Shown here: positions 13,443 through 25,187 of the stretch, piece by piece
How the letters are laid out: every line of letters begins with the position of its first letter
Numbering within the stretch: position 1 is the stretch's first letter
Source of the DNA: Caecitellus pseudoparvulus
Lineage: Eukaryota; Bigyra: Bicosoecida
Assembly: GCA_965644315.1 (NCBI GenBank)
Contig: CBFFRQ010000056.1
Span: 124,001-188,000, forward strand
Length of the DNA stretch: 64,000 bases
Direction of reading: 5' to 3'
The notes under the pieces: generated by a model
What the model was told of the DNA's origin: nothing
Seen by the model: only the letters and a program-made list of their open reading frames with translations
Databases searched by the model: none
Made by a program: the position numbers and the translations under genes

Positions 13443-16335
13443 ATGGCAGCGCAGGCTGACCTGAGCGCGGCCAGCGATGCCATGGACTCCATGCTGGAGG
13501 ATCTGGAGAGCCTCGCCCTGGCACCCGAGGAGCAGCACGAAGAGCTGACCATCACGACGGAAAGCATCGCAGAGGCGTCTGCCCTGGCTTCCAGAGTGAA
13601 AGGGGCTCCTCCAGATTTGAAGCTCAACGAAGATGACTGTTTCCTCGTGCATGCAGGCATGTTGACAAAGAAAGGTGCGAGCCATGTGCAGTGCACTTGG
13701 GCCACGTTGCGCGGTGCAGACCAGGCCGCAAGTGGGTGGGGATCCTGGGGATCCAACCCAACTTGATTCATTTGTGTGCTGAAATTCTGTTGGACAGTGG
13801 TTGCAGGGCTCCCGTCTGGGTCCCCGGCTGCCTGCCTGCTCTGCGTTGCGCTGGCGTTTCGGACGCTTACTCTACTTCACAAGCCTCCCGCCGCCGAGGT
13901 GCGCAGGCACGGAGTCCATGTTCAAGTCTACGAATGAGAGGTACTGCATCCTCACCAATTTCCACTTCATCCTGTGCAAAGGCTCGTCCTCAGCTCCCGT
14001 CTTCTCCCACGCGGTGCCCATAGCAGAAGCCGTGCTGGAGGATGTGCTGCCTCGGCGCCTGGCTGCTCACATGGCAGGGCAAGACACGAAAGAATTGCCC
14101 GCTTTTGCATTTGAAGTGCGCTCTGAGTCTCGCCCCTTCCTCCTCGTCGCTGGCAGTGCCCAGGAGAAGCTGCAGTGGACTGCCAGCATCGCTGCTGCGA
14201 TTTGGCACAGCATCCCAGCCAGTTCCCGAGCTGCAGCTGGGTGGCGCCATGCCCGTGTTCTGGGAAGTCTGCACTCAGCTGTGCTGTCTGGCAGCGTAGG
14301 AGACCTGCAAGCGCTGCTGGCCCTCACACCAGAGGGCAGGCAGGCAATGGCCGCGGCAGTGAGCGACGAAGGCGGCGCGGAAGGCACGCCCGCGGCACTA
14401 GCGAGCTTGCCACAGGAAGAAGCACAGGCAGTGGATGTGAACGGCATTGACGCCGATGGACTCACGCCGCTGCTCCTCGCAGCCTCGTTGAACAAGCACG
14501 ACGCAGCCCTTGCGCTGCTGCAGGCAGGCGCGTCTCTCCTGAGCACGACGTACGCCGGAGCTACAGCTCTGCACATCGCAGCCGCCGGTGCCTTCTCCAG
14601 CCTCGTGCACAGCTTGATCGCCAATGGTGCAGATGTGAATGCCAAGGACGACACCCAGCGCACACCTCTCATGGTGTTGCTGGATGCCGCTCTGTGCAGC
14701 CTGGACATGCAGGACGCCGCCACCGCTGCCGCCGTGGCATCGCCCGCTGCCGCTGTCGCGGGTCCGACCAGCTCACTTTCTGGGCACGGCACGACGATTG
14801 CAGACGCCTTGGCCACACTGGAGGCGCTGCTGCAGGGCGTGGCGGGCGGCACGGGTATTGACCTGGCTGCCACTGACGCACATGGCGTGCCAGTGCTGCA
14901 CCGCCTGGCCCGCATGCCATCGCTCGCACCTAAGGCGGTGACAATGCTGGTGCGAGCAGGTGCAGATGTGACGGCGCGGGCAGGGGGCAACGGTGTCGCC
15001 CCGCTGCACGTCGCCATGGGGCTGGGCGTGCGACACAGGGGCAAGGAAGCGGATCAGGCGGCCTTCGAGGCAGCCTGCTTGAGCAACTTGGCCCCACCTT
15101 TGGAGGTCTGTGCGGCAGCGCTGCTACAGGCGGGCGCGCAGCCCAATGGAAGGGCTGCCGTGGGTGGGTGGACTCCTCTTCACTTGGTTTTGCACGGCAT
15201 TGCCAGCGCGGCCAAGGCGCCTGTTGCCTTGCCCCCATCCCCTCCCGCGGAGGCTTCCTCGCCAGTCTCCACACCCAGCCTTTCCGCACCCCCCACACCC
15301 ACAGCAGGCATGGCCTCTTCTCTAACGTCCTTGCCGGCTGTCGTACCGTTGTCCGAGCGCTTGGCGCTCAGCACGTCTGCCGCCCGATCCCTGGGGCGGT
15401 TCGGCGCTCGTGCAGACGTGAAGAGCCACGATGGACAGGACGTGGCAAGTTGCGCGAAGCATGTTCCTTCCGGGGAGCAGGTGCTGCAAGCTGCTGTGGC
15501 AGCAGGGGCAGGATTTGCAGACTTGGCGCCGCCTGATGCAGCCCAGACCTTTGAAGCCAGGGACGTTCCTGGCTTCATCATGGGGGCGGCTGACTTCGAT
15601 TTCACTGTGCTGGATTCGCGGGGTCCGTCCAAGCCCGAGACCCGGAAGGTGCAGTGGTGTGGCAGCCCCCCTGCCGTGTACACGCTGCCGACCCACAGGC
15701 ATGGGGAGGGCAACAGTGCAGTGTGGGCGCCGCACGACAAGCTGAGCCAGTGCATGCTGTGCGGCACAGAGTTCACGTTCTTCAATCGCAAGCACCACTG
15801 CCGTTCATGCTACCGCCTCGTCTGCCACGCCTGCAGTGCGCACGTGTTTCCCTTTGCGAACCCCGCCGCCCCAGCCGCACCCCGCACCATGGGCCGGGCC
15901 TGCGACGGCTGCTTCAACCGTCTGAGTGTGGATGCCATCGCTGCTGCCAAGGCGGCTCGGGAACGCAAGGCGGCTGCTGCAGCGGCGTCCAAGGAGGCAG
16001 CTGAGAGGGTGGCGCAGTCCCAAGCAGCGTCGGCGGCTGCTGGGGGTGGTGGAGGGTCTGGTCGGCGGGAGCTGTTTGCAGGTGCCTCTGCTCCGGAAGC
16101 AGGGGGTTCCGGCGGAGGGCCGAGCTCGGGCAAGGCCGCAGCAGCTTGTGGCTCTGCGGCTGAGGTGCAGGGCCAACTGCAGCAAACCCGCGAGAAGCTG
16201 GCAGAGCGAGGAGAGCGCATGTCCAGGATGGAGGATAAGGCTCAAATCATGGCTGACAGTGCCACTGAGTTTGAGAGCGTCGCCAAGCAGCTTGCAGATC
16301 GGCAGAAGGCCAACGCTTCGTGGGGCTTCTGGTGA
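13443..16335 (+). CDS. PH - ankyrin repeat - FYVE zinc-finger protein
   Basis: Exons 13443-13674 and 13907-16335 join in phase 1 across a 232-nt GTGCGA...GCGCAG intron inside the PH domain, giving 886 aa. The PH-like segment (about 65-175) runs from HAGMLTKKG through RYCILTNFHFILCK to a closing helix with WTASIAAAIW. Ankyrin-type repeats follow (about 250-340, 390-475, 480-510, 590-610), with motifs such as GLTPLLLAA and GGWTPLHLV. An FYVE finger at about 683-750 has the signature core RKHHCRSC plus spaced Cys pairs (CMLC, CHAC, CDGC). An Ala-rich coiled coil ends the protein. FYVE fingers bind phosphatidylinositol 3-phosphate, so an endosomal adaptor or trafficking role is likely. The ATG at 13443 lies in a strong ACCATGG context; an upstream in-frame ATG at 13353 is possible. 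Confidence 0.9.
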
Positions 16336-16579
16336 GGACACCGCTGGAGACCTCGTGCAGTGCGCAGGGTGTTGGCACAATCCAACGCAATTGCAGGAGA
16401 TCAAATCACAGCTGGATCCTCTGCAGCACTGTGCTGTCTTGGGCGCAGTTGGCACCAGTGGCTGGGCCGGAAGCCTGTGCACCTTCGAAAGCCGGGCATT
16501 CGACCTCGGCTTCAGGGAAATCCAGGTGCGCCTGGAACTGAAACACCGCATTTGGAGCTGATAATAGCAAAGAGTAGAT

Positions 16580-18001
16580 ATGGCAGCAGCTGAGGATGGC
16601 TCTGAGGGCGTCTTGGGCATTGCAAAAGCTGCGAGGGAGGCGTCGCTTGTGCTGGGTGCTTCTTCGAATTCCGCTCGCTCGGCCGCCCTAACAGCCCTGG
16701 CGACAGCACTGGGTACAGAGGAAGTCAAGGCAGCAGTGCTGGCGGCCAACGAAGTTGACATCCAGGCTGCTAGTGAGGCTCACCTGGCACCCGCTCTGGC
16801 TGGTCGACTGGCCCTGTCGGGGAAGTACGAAGGCGTGGTGGAGGGTGTGCGGCAGATCGCTGCTGCGGAAGACCCAGTTGGGGTGGTGACGCTGAAACGG
16901 GAGCTGTCCGAGGGCCTGGAGCTGCAGAGGGTGTCGACTCCCATCGGTGTGCTGTGCATCATCTTCGAGTCGAGGCCTGACGCTGCGCTGCAGATCGGCT
17001 CCCTGTGCATCAAGTCGGGTAACGCAGTGATTCTCAAGGGTGGCAAGGAAGCAGTTGCCTCGAACAAGGCCATCGTGGCCCAGTTCCAGGACGCCCTGAA
17101 GCAAGCCGGCCTCCCTCCGTCAGCGGTGCAGCTCGTGGAGTCCCGGGAGGATGTCAGTGCGCTGCTCGCATTGGACGAGTACATTGACCTGGTCATCCCA
17201 CGTGGCTCCAAGGCCCTCGTCAAGCACATCCAGAGCAACACCCGCATCCCTGTGCTGGGCCACGCAGACGGCATTTGTGCCGTGTACTTGCATGCCGACG
17301 CACAGGCACTGCCCCAGCGCGACGTCCAAGCACTCGTGGTGGATGCCAAGACGCAGTACGTCGCCGCATGCAACGCGGCTGAGACGCTGCTGCTGCACGA
17401 AGATGCCGTGGAAACAGTGTGGCCAGGCGTGGCTGCTGCCTTGGTGGAGGCAGGCGTCGTGCTCTTGTGCGACGAGGCGAGCTTGCAGGCCGTTGCCGGG
17501 CTGCCTGCCGCGCCGGCCCCGGATGCTTCTGGCTCCACGACACGATCTGCTGGAGGCGTGGAGGCAGCTGGCGCCGACGCCTTTGACACAGAGTTCCTCG
17601 GCTTGACCATGGCCGTCAGAGTCGTGCCGTCGCTGCAAGCTGCCGTGCAGCACATCAACAAGCACGGGTCAGCCCACACTGACAGCATCTTGACGGCTGA
17701 TGCGAGTGCTGCTGCGGAGTTCTTGGCCACTGTGGCCTCTGCGAACGTGTACCACAACGCCTCCACACGCTTCGCAGATGGCCAGCGGTACGGTTTCGGG
17801 GCCGAGCTGGGCATCAGCACCAACCGCATCCATGCACGCGGGCCTGTGGGCCTGGAAGGCATGGTGACGTACAAGTACACAGTGCAGTCCGGGCTCACAG
17901 GCAAGGTGGAGGGCGGGGGTGCACCGGCCCTGTCATGGGTGGGGCAATTCTCGGGAGCTGAGCCTGCCCGGGCGTTCACCCACGTCACGAAGGCGGTGTA
18001 G
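16580..18001 (+). CDS. proA: Gamma-glutamyl phosphate reductase (glutamate-5-semialdehyde dehydrogenase)
   Basis: Intronless, 473 aa, close to the usual monofunctional length of 410-480. It reduces gamma-glutamyl phosphate to glutamate-5-semialdehyde with NADPH, the second step of proline synthesis. Family blocks are clear: IGVLCIIFESRPDA near 125, KSGNAVILKGGKEA, the DLVIPRGS nucleotide-binding segment, and QYVAACNAAETLL with the catalytic Cys at 264. The C-terminal ASANVYHNASTRFADG and FGAELGISTNRIHARGP blocks are also present. It is a stand-alone enzyme, not fused to glutamate 5-kinase as in plant and animal P5CS; no kinase gene is in the window. Its last 17 bp overlap the 3' end of the convergent minus-strand gene. 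Confidence 0.96.
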   Translation: MAAAEDGSEGVLGIAKAAREASLVLGASSNSARSAALTALATALGTEEVKAAVLAANEVDIQAASEAHLAPALAGRLALSGKYEGVVEGVRQIAAAEDPVGVVTLKRELSEGLELQRVSTPIGVLCIIFESRPDAALQIGSLCIKSGNAVILKGGKEAVASNKAIVAQFQDALKQAGLPPSAVQLVESREDVSALLALDEYIDLVIPRGSKALVKHIQSNTRIPVLGHADGICAVYLHADAQALPQRDVQALVVDAKTQYVAACNAAETLLLHEDAVETVWPGVAAALVEAGVVLLCDEASLQAVAGLPAAPAPDASGSTTRSAGGVEAAGADAFDTEFLGLTMAVRVVPSLQAAVQHINKHGSAHTDSILTADASAAAEFLATVASANVYHNASTRFADGQRYGFGAELGISTNRIHARGPVGLEGMVTYKYTVQSGLTGKVEGGGAPALSWVGQFSGAEPARAFTHVTKAV

Positions 18002-20053
18002 CTGCCGGCTTGGACAGTGCCAATGCACGAGCCAGTGCGGATGCCGTCCGTGTCCACCCAGTGTGCAGCAGGCGCCGGCCGTCCATGATGAGACTTCCAG
18101 GTGGCGCCTGTGCCAGCGCAAGGTTGAGAAACTGCCTCCGGCCGCGGTAGTTAAGCTCCCACACGATGCAGCCTGCAGGCCAGGCAGTATCCTCTGGAAG
18201 CGGGCATCCGGGGGTGTCCTTGCCCATGCCAGTGGCGTTCACGACCAAGCTGCCAGCGCCAGCCTGCTGCACCGCTTCCCGTGCGATCATGGAGCTGGCG
18301 GATTGCGAGGCCGCAAGTACAACGCAGATACCACCAACCTTCGCACAGCTTGGGAGGCCTTCACCCTCAAATACACTCAAGCTATCTCCTGCACGTGCTG
18401 CAACCGCCTCGCGGAGGACGGCCGCAGTGTGCGCAGCAGCGGCCTGGGAAGTGTCCACAAGCACGATGCGGCGTGGCGAGGCTGCTGTGGCAGAGCGCAC
18501 ACTCCCCAACAGTGCCACTGCACACGCAAGTCCGGCGCCACCTGCACCTAGAATCACAGCATCTGCGTCGGGGTGGGCACGGAACCAAGCAGAAGTCGGC
18601 GACTCGGCATCGGCTGCTGCGCCAGCAACACATGATGGAGCGGCAGCCACCTGCGCTGCTTCAACTGTACCCAGCGGCTGCAAGGCAGCAGGTAATGCCC
18701 CATCCACCCAGCAGTCTCCGAAGAGTGTCGAACCAGGCTGTCTTGATGCTTCATCTCCTTCAATGAGCTGCATCTCGCCAAGCGACCAGTCCAACACAGC
18801 TCCCATGGCTGCAGCGTCGAGGGCCACACCCTGCACAGCAGTGCGCCCATCGGCACTGCGAGTGCGTGTCACCCCGGACAGCTCCTCTAGCAGCTCTGCT
18901 GTCGGTTGCACGGTGTACAGGGCGGGGCCGTGGCTGGATGCTTCGTGCAGGGCAGCGTACATCGCAGTTTTGTGCGAGGTGATGAGCATGCCGCAGAGGC
19001 TTTCAGGCGGCAGCAGCAATACCGCTCGAGCGACGCAGCGGAGCCGTTTCAAGTACATGCTCTGTGCAGAAGAGCCGCTCTGGAGGGGCAGGGGGACGTC
19101 TAGAGGCAGGATGGCGGGGCAGGTCGAAGCGGCACCGGTTTGCGACCACCAGCCCTGCCACAGCTCAAGCGCTGAGCTGCGGGAGGCAGAGACCCCCATG
19201 AACACAAAGAAAGGCCCGTTTTCGAAAGATGGATGCATGTTGCAAACGGAGTGCTGCAGGACATACGTGGCGAGGGGTGTCTCCCCGTCCACGAGGTAGG
19301 TTTGCGAGACGAAGTTGAGCCAGGCCTCGCTGCCCAGATCAGCAGCAGCTGCGAGACAGAGGGCGAGGTAGTCAGAGGCAGGGAGGACATCTGGCCGTCC
19401 CCACAAGGGTCCATGCACTTGCGTGTCGTAGTACGCCCCCACTCGCTCATGCCACGCTTTGCTGTGCTCTGGCTCGTCTTGCGGGAATCGGGCGGGGTCA
19501 CGTCGGTACGCTTCATCGGTGCTCTCCACGCAGACCAGCGCACGAACTTGGCAACCGTGCTGGGAAGCATCAAGACACGTGACAGTCTCAAATGCGTACC
19601 GCGCTTCGCGCTCGCGGTATGCTGGCAGCTCTGCTGTGGGAATGTCCAGCAGCACACCCCACACAGCGTCTGCTTCTGAGCCACGACGCAGCGCCAGGGC
19701 AGCCAGCTCCCGGTCCTGAGGCCTTGTCTTGCCGCGCTTGATGCGGTTCAAGCTGACGAGCGAGAAAACTCGACACCAGCCTTCCAACAGCGCCGGGCGA
19801 AAGTTCCTGGGCGGCAGACGAGGGTCGACTGCTTGCTGCGGAAATTGGTTCCCCCTCACGCTTGCCAAGTCCCCACTCACTTCGCACTGGGCATGGTCTT
19901 CCGTGCGCTTGAGCGGGACATGAGCGAGCCATACCCGAAAATGGTCGTGTATCCCTCTGGGCTGCTGGCAGGGTGCTGAGGGTCAGGAAGCGCTTGGCCA
20001 ATCTGAGAGCTGCTGGGCGTCCCTGCCTCACTCTCGCCGGCAGCTGCTGCCAT
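17985..20053 (-). CDS. Gamma-glutamylcyclotransferase-like / shikimate dehydrogenase-like fusion protein
   Basis: Two exons, about 19888-20053 and 17985-19831, give about 670 aa. The intron starts GTGCGAAGTGAG and ends near AATTTCCGCAGCAAG; the exact acceptor is uncertain by a few bases. The N-terminal part (about 35-250) has the substrate loop FGYGSLM at 39-45 and LPAYREREARY, where the RE pair matches the acidic position of ChaC/GGCT folds. The C-terminal half (about 260-660) resembles AroE-type dehydrogenases: FFVFMGVSAS, the substrate-site Lys in LITSHKTAM (about 342), a Rossmann loop VILGAGGAG (about 480), and VVNATGMGKDTPGCPLP with VWELNYRG (about 584-615). Gamma-glutamylcyclotransferases cut gamma-glutamyl compounds to 5-oxoproline; AroE enzymes reduce dehydroshikimate-like substrates. 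No linking pathway is obvious, so function is left open. The single downstream frame argues for a real fusion. Confidence 0.8.
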
Positions 20054-20353
20054 CGGTGTCTGAATACTGGATGCGAGGCGCCTACAAGTGTGCAGGTGTG
20101 ACGTCGTAGTTTGCACGATGCTTGCATTTTGCCGGCGTGTCTGGTGAAGGAGAGGAAGCGAGCAAGGCACATCAACGGCCGTCTTCAAATCCTCATCATC
20201 AACCTGCACATTTCCATCCTCACGATATGGTATCACAGTACTATCAACACTTGAATCGCGGACGCTGCTTTCTCTCATCTCCTTCCAGCCGTCGTCCAGG
20301 ACAAGCACTGGGCGGCGTGTTGGCTCAATTTCCGCACAAACCCGCAGGGTGCC
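20054..20353. promoter_or_regulatory. Divergent intergenic region between fusion gene and P450 gene
   Basis: 300 bp between two divergent ATGs. Just upstream of the P450 ATG lies AATTTCCGCAC followed by ACCCGCAG, which resembles local intron acceptors and may mark a 5'-leader intron. Nothing else recognisable. Confidence 0.4.
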
Positions 20354-22038
20354 ATGGCGTTCAGCGACGTGGCCGATTGGTTCTTGGAGACGACGGCGGG
20401 TCAAGTGATTCTCTGTGTTGTGGCTATTTTTGCAGTGCTGACGCTTGCGACGCTTAAGGTGCGGCGAGCCACGGCTTCACGGCTTGCTGGTGCAGTGCAG
20501 CAACCTGCCACACCACGTTGTCACAGGACACTCCTCTGCCTGGTCCATTCGAATGGCCCATCGTGTCAAGTTTGCCGCAGCTGATTTCATATTTCGACGA
20601 CCAGCTGACCTGGTTCCTTGTGTACGCCAAGCTTCACGAGAAGCAGGGCACTTTCACCTTCAAGGTGCCTTTCACGCCCCGCTTTATCGCCACCGTCAAG
20701 CCTGAGTGCGTGGTGCAGCTGCGCCGCCTGGCACCATGCACAGCCCCACACCGTGCCCCCTACGCCTGTTGATTCCCCAGAAACATCAAGTATTTCTTGA
20801 AGGACAACTTCAAGCACTACGAGAAGGGGCCGTGGCTGTACCCCATCTTGGAAGACCTGCTCGGCGACGGCATCTTCAACACGGACGGCGAGCGGTGGCA
20901 CTCCCAGCGCAAGACGGCGGCGCACTTGTTCTCGGCAAACAGCTTCCGAACCCTCATTGCACCCACATTTGAGAAACACGGACACCTGCTCGTGTCTGAG
21001 CTGCAGCGAGTGCAGGCGTCGGGGGAAGTTGTGGACCTGCACGCACTGTACCATCGGTTCACCCTTGACTCCATCGGCGAAATCGCGTTTGGCGTGAACA
21101 TCGGGTCCCTCAAGGACCCCAGCATCCCTTTCGCTCGTGCATTTGACGGCGCGCAGTACTGTGTGGACAAGCGCATCTTCAATCCGTTCTGGTGGCTGTT
21201 CCCCTTTGCCCCCAACGAGCGCTTGGTGAAGCGCAATGTGGCCATCATGGACAAGTTCAGCTACGACCTCATCAACGAGAGGCGCTCCACGGGGGAGTAC
21301 AAGCACAAGACGGATGTGTTGTCCACATTCATGAAGGGCAACGACCAGTGGGCCGAGAGCGAGGAGGGCCGTGCCGATGGGCAGGCGCTGTACTCAGACA
21401 AGTACTTGCGTGACGTGATCATGAACTTCATCATCGCTGGCCGTGATACGACGGCCCAGGCGCTGTCCTGGACCACATACATGCTGACGCAGCACCCGGA
21501 GGTGGAGCAGCGCATGCGGCAGGAGATGTGGGAGGTGCTGGGCCCAGACAAAGCAGCCCCAGGCTATGATGACATCAAGTCCATGGTGTACACATCAGCA
21601 GTGGTGAAGGAAACCTTGAGACTGTACCCCTCCGTCCCCAAGGACGGCAAGATGTGCATGAAGGACGATGTGTGGCCCGACGGCACTGTGGTGAAGAAGG
21701 GCTGGCTGGCGGTGTACCTTCCCTACGTTAGCGGCCGCATGACGTCGCTGTGGGGCCCCGATGCAGAAGAGTTCAAGCCCCAGCGCTTTGTGGATGAGCC
21801 AGCGCCCAGCGCGTACAAGTACACCGTGTTCCAGGCCGGTCCCCGAACGTGCCTGGGCCAGAACATGGCCCTGTTGGAGGCAGTGAGTGTTCTGTGCTTG
21901 GTGTACAAGCACCACACGGTGAAGGCCCAGCCGGGGCAAGACATCAAGCCGCAGCTGTCGCTGACCATGCCCATGCAGAATGGCTTCAAGGCAACGCTGC
22001 ACCCTGCCCCGAAGCCCGCTGCGGTGCAGGCCAAGTGA
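20354..22038 (+). CDS. Cytochrome P450, CYP86-clan type (probable fatty-acid hydroxylase)
   Basis: Exons 20354-20458, 20527-20705 and 20781-22038 give 513 aa, typical for a microsomal P450. Joints are exact: intron 2 (GTGCGTGG...CCCCAG) restores KPENIKYFLKDNF, a block typical of this clan. The N-terminus has a hydrophobic membrane anchor (about 14-33). Later motifs are the I-helix AGRDTTAQALSW, the ExxR motif in KETLRLYPSVP, and the haem loop FQAGPRTCLG with the axial Cys at 452. The AGRDTTA and FQAGPR forms are characteristic of CYP86/CYP94/CYP704 omega-hydroxylases of fatty acids, so oxidation of long-chain lipids at the ER is the best guess; the substrate is not proven by sequence. Confidence 0.93.
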
Positions 22039-22188
22039 GCGTAGTTGCTTGGCTTTCTTGCCTCGGTCTGGTGTACATTTGCATGCGCTGGCAAAATGCA
22101 CTTGCACGTCGTGTTTGTTGTGGCCAGCGCCTAACCGCCAGCAGAACGAGTTGGTGTGCGGTGATTGCCGGGCATGTCTGGGAGCGCC

Positions 22189-25087
22189 ATGGCTGCGCCG
22201 TCAGCGCCAGAGGCGGCAGCAGGCGTCAGCGCTGCGGCCCTCCCCATTCATGAACACCACCAGGAGATCATCGATGCGCTTCAAACCAGTCAGGTTGTCA
22301 TTGTAGTTGGCGAAACAGGCTCAGGTATGGTCACGGAAGGCCCAGGCCCAGCGCCTTAGATTGCGGAAATCACTGCTTCCGTTGGCAATTGCCGCAGGCA
22401 AAACGACGCAGCTGCCTCAGTTCTTGTACGATGCTGGCTACTCCCGCCCAGTGGACGAAGAGGCACGTCAGTCTGGATTCCACTCCTGGGTGGGAATCAC
22501 CCAGCCCCGCAGGGTGGCCGCCATGTCAGTGGCCACACGTGTGGCAGAGGAGATGCACAGCGCAGTGGGTGGCTTGGTGGGCTACAAGGTGCGCTTCGAC
22601 GACAAAACGTCCCATGACACACACATCAAGTTCCTCACTGACGGCATGCTCGTGCGAGAGGCCGTAGCAGACCCGTTGTTGAGCCGGTACAACGTGCTCA
22701 TGTTGGATGAAGCGCACGAGCGGTCCGTGTCGACGGATGTGCTACTGGGGCTCGTTCGCACCCTGCTCCCCAAGCGCCCAGAGCTGCGGGTGCTTGTCAC
22801 GTCTGCGACGCTTGACACTGACAAGTTTGTGCAGTACTTTGGCGCGGATACGCCGGTGGTGTCTGTGCCAGGGCGGTCTCACCCCGTGGCAGTGTTTCAC
22901 TCCAAGACCGACAATGCCTCTGCTTCGGGTGCGACCATGGACGCCGCTGTGGATGTCGTCATGCGCATCCACTCTCGAGAAGACCAAGGAGACGTGCTTG
23001 TCTTCCTTACAGGTCAAGAAGAGATCGACCGCACGGTGGATGCGCTCACGCTGCGGGCTGGGGACATTGGCGCCGCCCCGGACTTGCACACGTGGCAATA
23101 CGACGCCCATGCGCGAGCGTGGCGCAGAAGCCACAGCAAGCACACCCCACATCCCATGGATGCAGCGGGCGGCCGCCCTGCGAAGTTGCTCCCGCTGCCA
23201 TTGTACGGTGCTCTCTCCTCAGACCTGCAGCAACGCGTCTTTGCGTCGGCACCGCCTGGGCACCGCAAAGTGGTCATCGCCACCAACATCGCAGAAACGT
23301 CCGTCACAGTGGATGGCATCCGCTATGTTGTGGACCCTGGTTTTGTGAAGGAGAAGAGCTTTGACTTTGTCCGGGGCATGGAGGCTCTCAACGTCGTGCC
23401 CATCTCGCAGAACGCCGCTCAACAGCGCGCCGGTCGTGCAGGGCGCACAGGCCCTGGCAAGTGCTACAGGCTGTTCTCTAAGCCAAGCTACTTGGCTGCT
23501 CCCGTCGAAACCGTGCCAGAAATCAAACGCACGAACCTGACGAACGTCGTGCTGCTCTTGAAGGCGCTTGGCGTGCAAGACGTGCTCGAGTTTCCTTTCC
23601 TGGACGCTCCAGCCCCATCTGCTATTGCTTCTGGCCTGAAGCAACTGTACCTACTGGGGGCATTGGATGCAGACGGCTGCATCACGGGCATTGGCAGGGA
23701 GTTGACACACTTCCCGCTGTCACCGCCCCTCGCTCGCATGCTGGTGGAGGCTACCAAGGTTGACGTCCTTCCCGAAGCACTCACTCTGGCGGCAGTGCTC
23801 GGCTCCGAGTCTCTGTACTGGAACCCGCCCAGGGCGGCACCAGCGTCCACAGCAGTGCGGGGTTCGCACCACGGCGCGTCAGCCCGCACATCACAGGACA
23901 TGGCTGTGCTTGGCGCCCGTGCGGAGATGTACGATGAGAGCGGGGACCATGTCACGCTGGTGCAAGTGTACGAGGAATGGCGCAGGCAGGGGGGCTCGCC
24001 GGACTGGGCTCGGAGCAAGTTCCTCAACATGCGCGGGTTGCGGCAAGCCCACCGCACGCGCCAGCAGCTTGCAGAGCTCGCCAGCTCCCACACTTCCGGC
24101 GGGCGGACTCACACCAGCGCTTCTGGCCCCTCTGTGCCTCGGTCGCGGTCCCCAGACAAGCCGAGGCTGGACGAGTGGGGCCGCAGCCTGCCAGGCCCAG
24201 ACCGCTACGGCGCTTCGAGAGGCCATGGCGGGCGAATGTCTGGCCGTGAGGAGCGCAGTCACGCTGAGCGTGGGCACCGTGCACACTCCCGCGATGGGCA
24301 CAGACACCGGGATTGGGAACGGCACGGGGATGACAGACAGCGCCGATGGGAGGGACGAGAGCGTGGGCGATCTCCGCCGCCCGCTCGCAAGTCGAGAGCA
24401 TCCTCGCTCACTTCAGACCCCCGCCGCCCCCTGGGTCTCCTGGACAAGCCCACACGAAGGGCTCTGCTGAAGTGTGTCGTGGCTGGCTTTTACCAGCAAA
24501 CAGCTCAGGTGTGTGCTGGGGACACGTACAAGCTCATCACGGGGTCCCACGGAGGTACTGGGGTGGGGGAGGATGGCATTGCGCTGGACCGTGCATTACT
24601 GGACGACCACCGTGAGGAACGGTACCGGCGTTCGACGTCTGACTCTGCGCTGGGAACACAGCTGGTGTTCCTGCACCCCACCTCAGCCCTCACCGTCGTG
24701 AGCCCGCCCCCTTTTGTGCTCTTTCACGAACTCGTGTCCACAAGCAGGCCCTACATGCGCACTGTATCAGCAGTGAAGAGCAAGTACCTGGAGCCACTGC
24801 TGCCCAAGCTGCAGCATGTGGACTTGCGCAGGCTGAGCGGGAGGGCCGACCCCGTGCCTCAGGGTGGGCAGCCTGACGCAGCAGTGGCTGAACAGGGGGC
24901 AGGCGATGCGGCTGTCCCTGAAGGTTTCTTCGACAAGCCAGCCGCCCACACTCCCAGCTCGGGGCCGAGTGTGGACGCGAGCCCTCCTGCGCCAGCCAAC
25001 ACTCCTCATGCCGCAGTGGGGGCGAGTCTGGAAGCCGCCAGAGCACGGGCTTTGGCGCGAGCGCAAGCTCGCGCTGGCACAAAATGA
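22189..25087 (+). CDS. DEAH-box RNA helicase (DHX35/DHX40-like)
   Basis: Exons 22189-22324 and 22398-25087 give 941 aa; the 73-nt GTATGG...GCCGCAG intron falls inside the Walker A motif and splicing restores GETGSGKTTQ. All superfamily-2 motifs are present: TQPRRVAA (Ia), DEAH (II), SATL (III), FLTGQEEI (IV), TNIAETSVTVDG (V) and QRAGRAGRTGPG (VI). The segment from IKFLTDGMLVREA to MLDEAHER is closest in my reading to DHX35, a spliceosome-associated helicase; DHX40 and PRP22 are alternatives. An Arg/Ser/His/Asp-rich insert of roughly 110 residues (nt about 24100-24420) interrupts the C-terminal helicase-associated region and looks RS-like. A C-terminal Ala/Pro-rich tail follows. An in-frame ATG at 22174 is an alternative start; 22189 has the better context. 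Confidence 0.92.
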
Positions 25088-25187
25088 AACTGCATCACAT
25101 TAGATCCCGCACAAGGTATGTCGTGGCTGCTGCCAGGAGCTTGGTGTGGCACTCTGTTCTCGCACAGCTCGGATCTGCGGGTCAGCC

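Noticed and set aside
16780-18057. 425-codon minus frame across proA
   Set aside because: Antisense to a fully recognised enzyme.
20461-20526. Continuation of the P450 first exon past the donor
   Set aside because: GTGCGG...GTCACAG removal joins the membrane anchor directly to DTPLPGPFEWP, the expected P450 N-terminal Pro-rich hinge.
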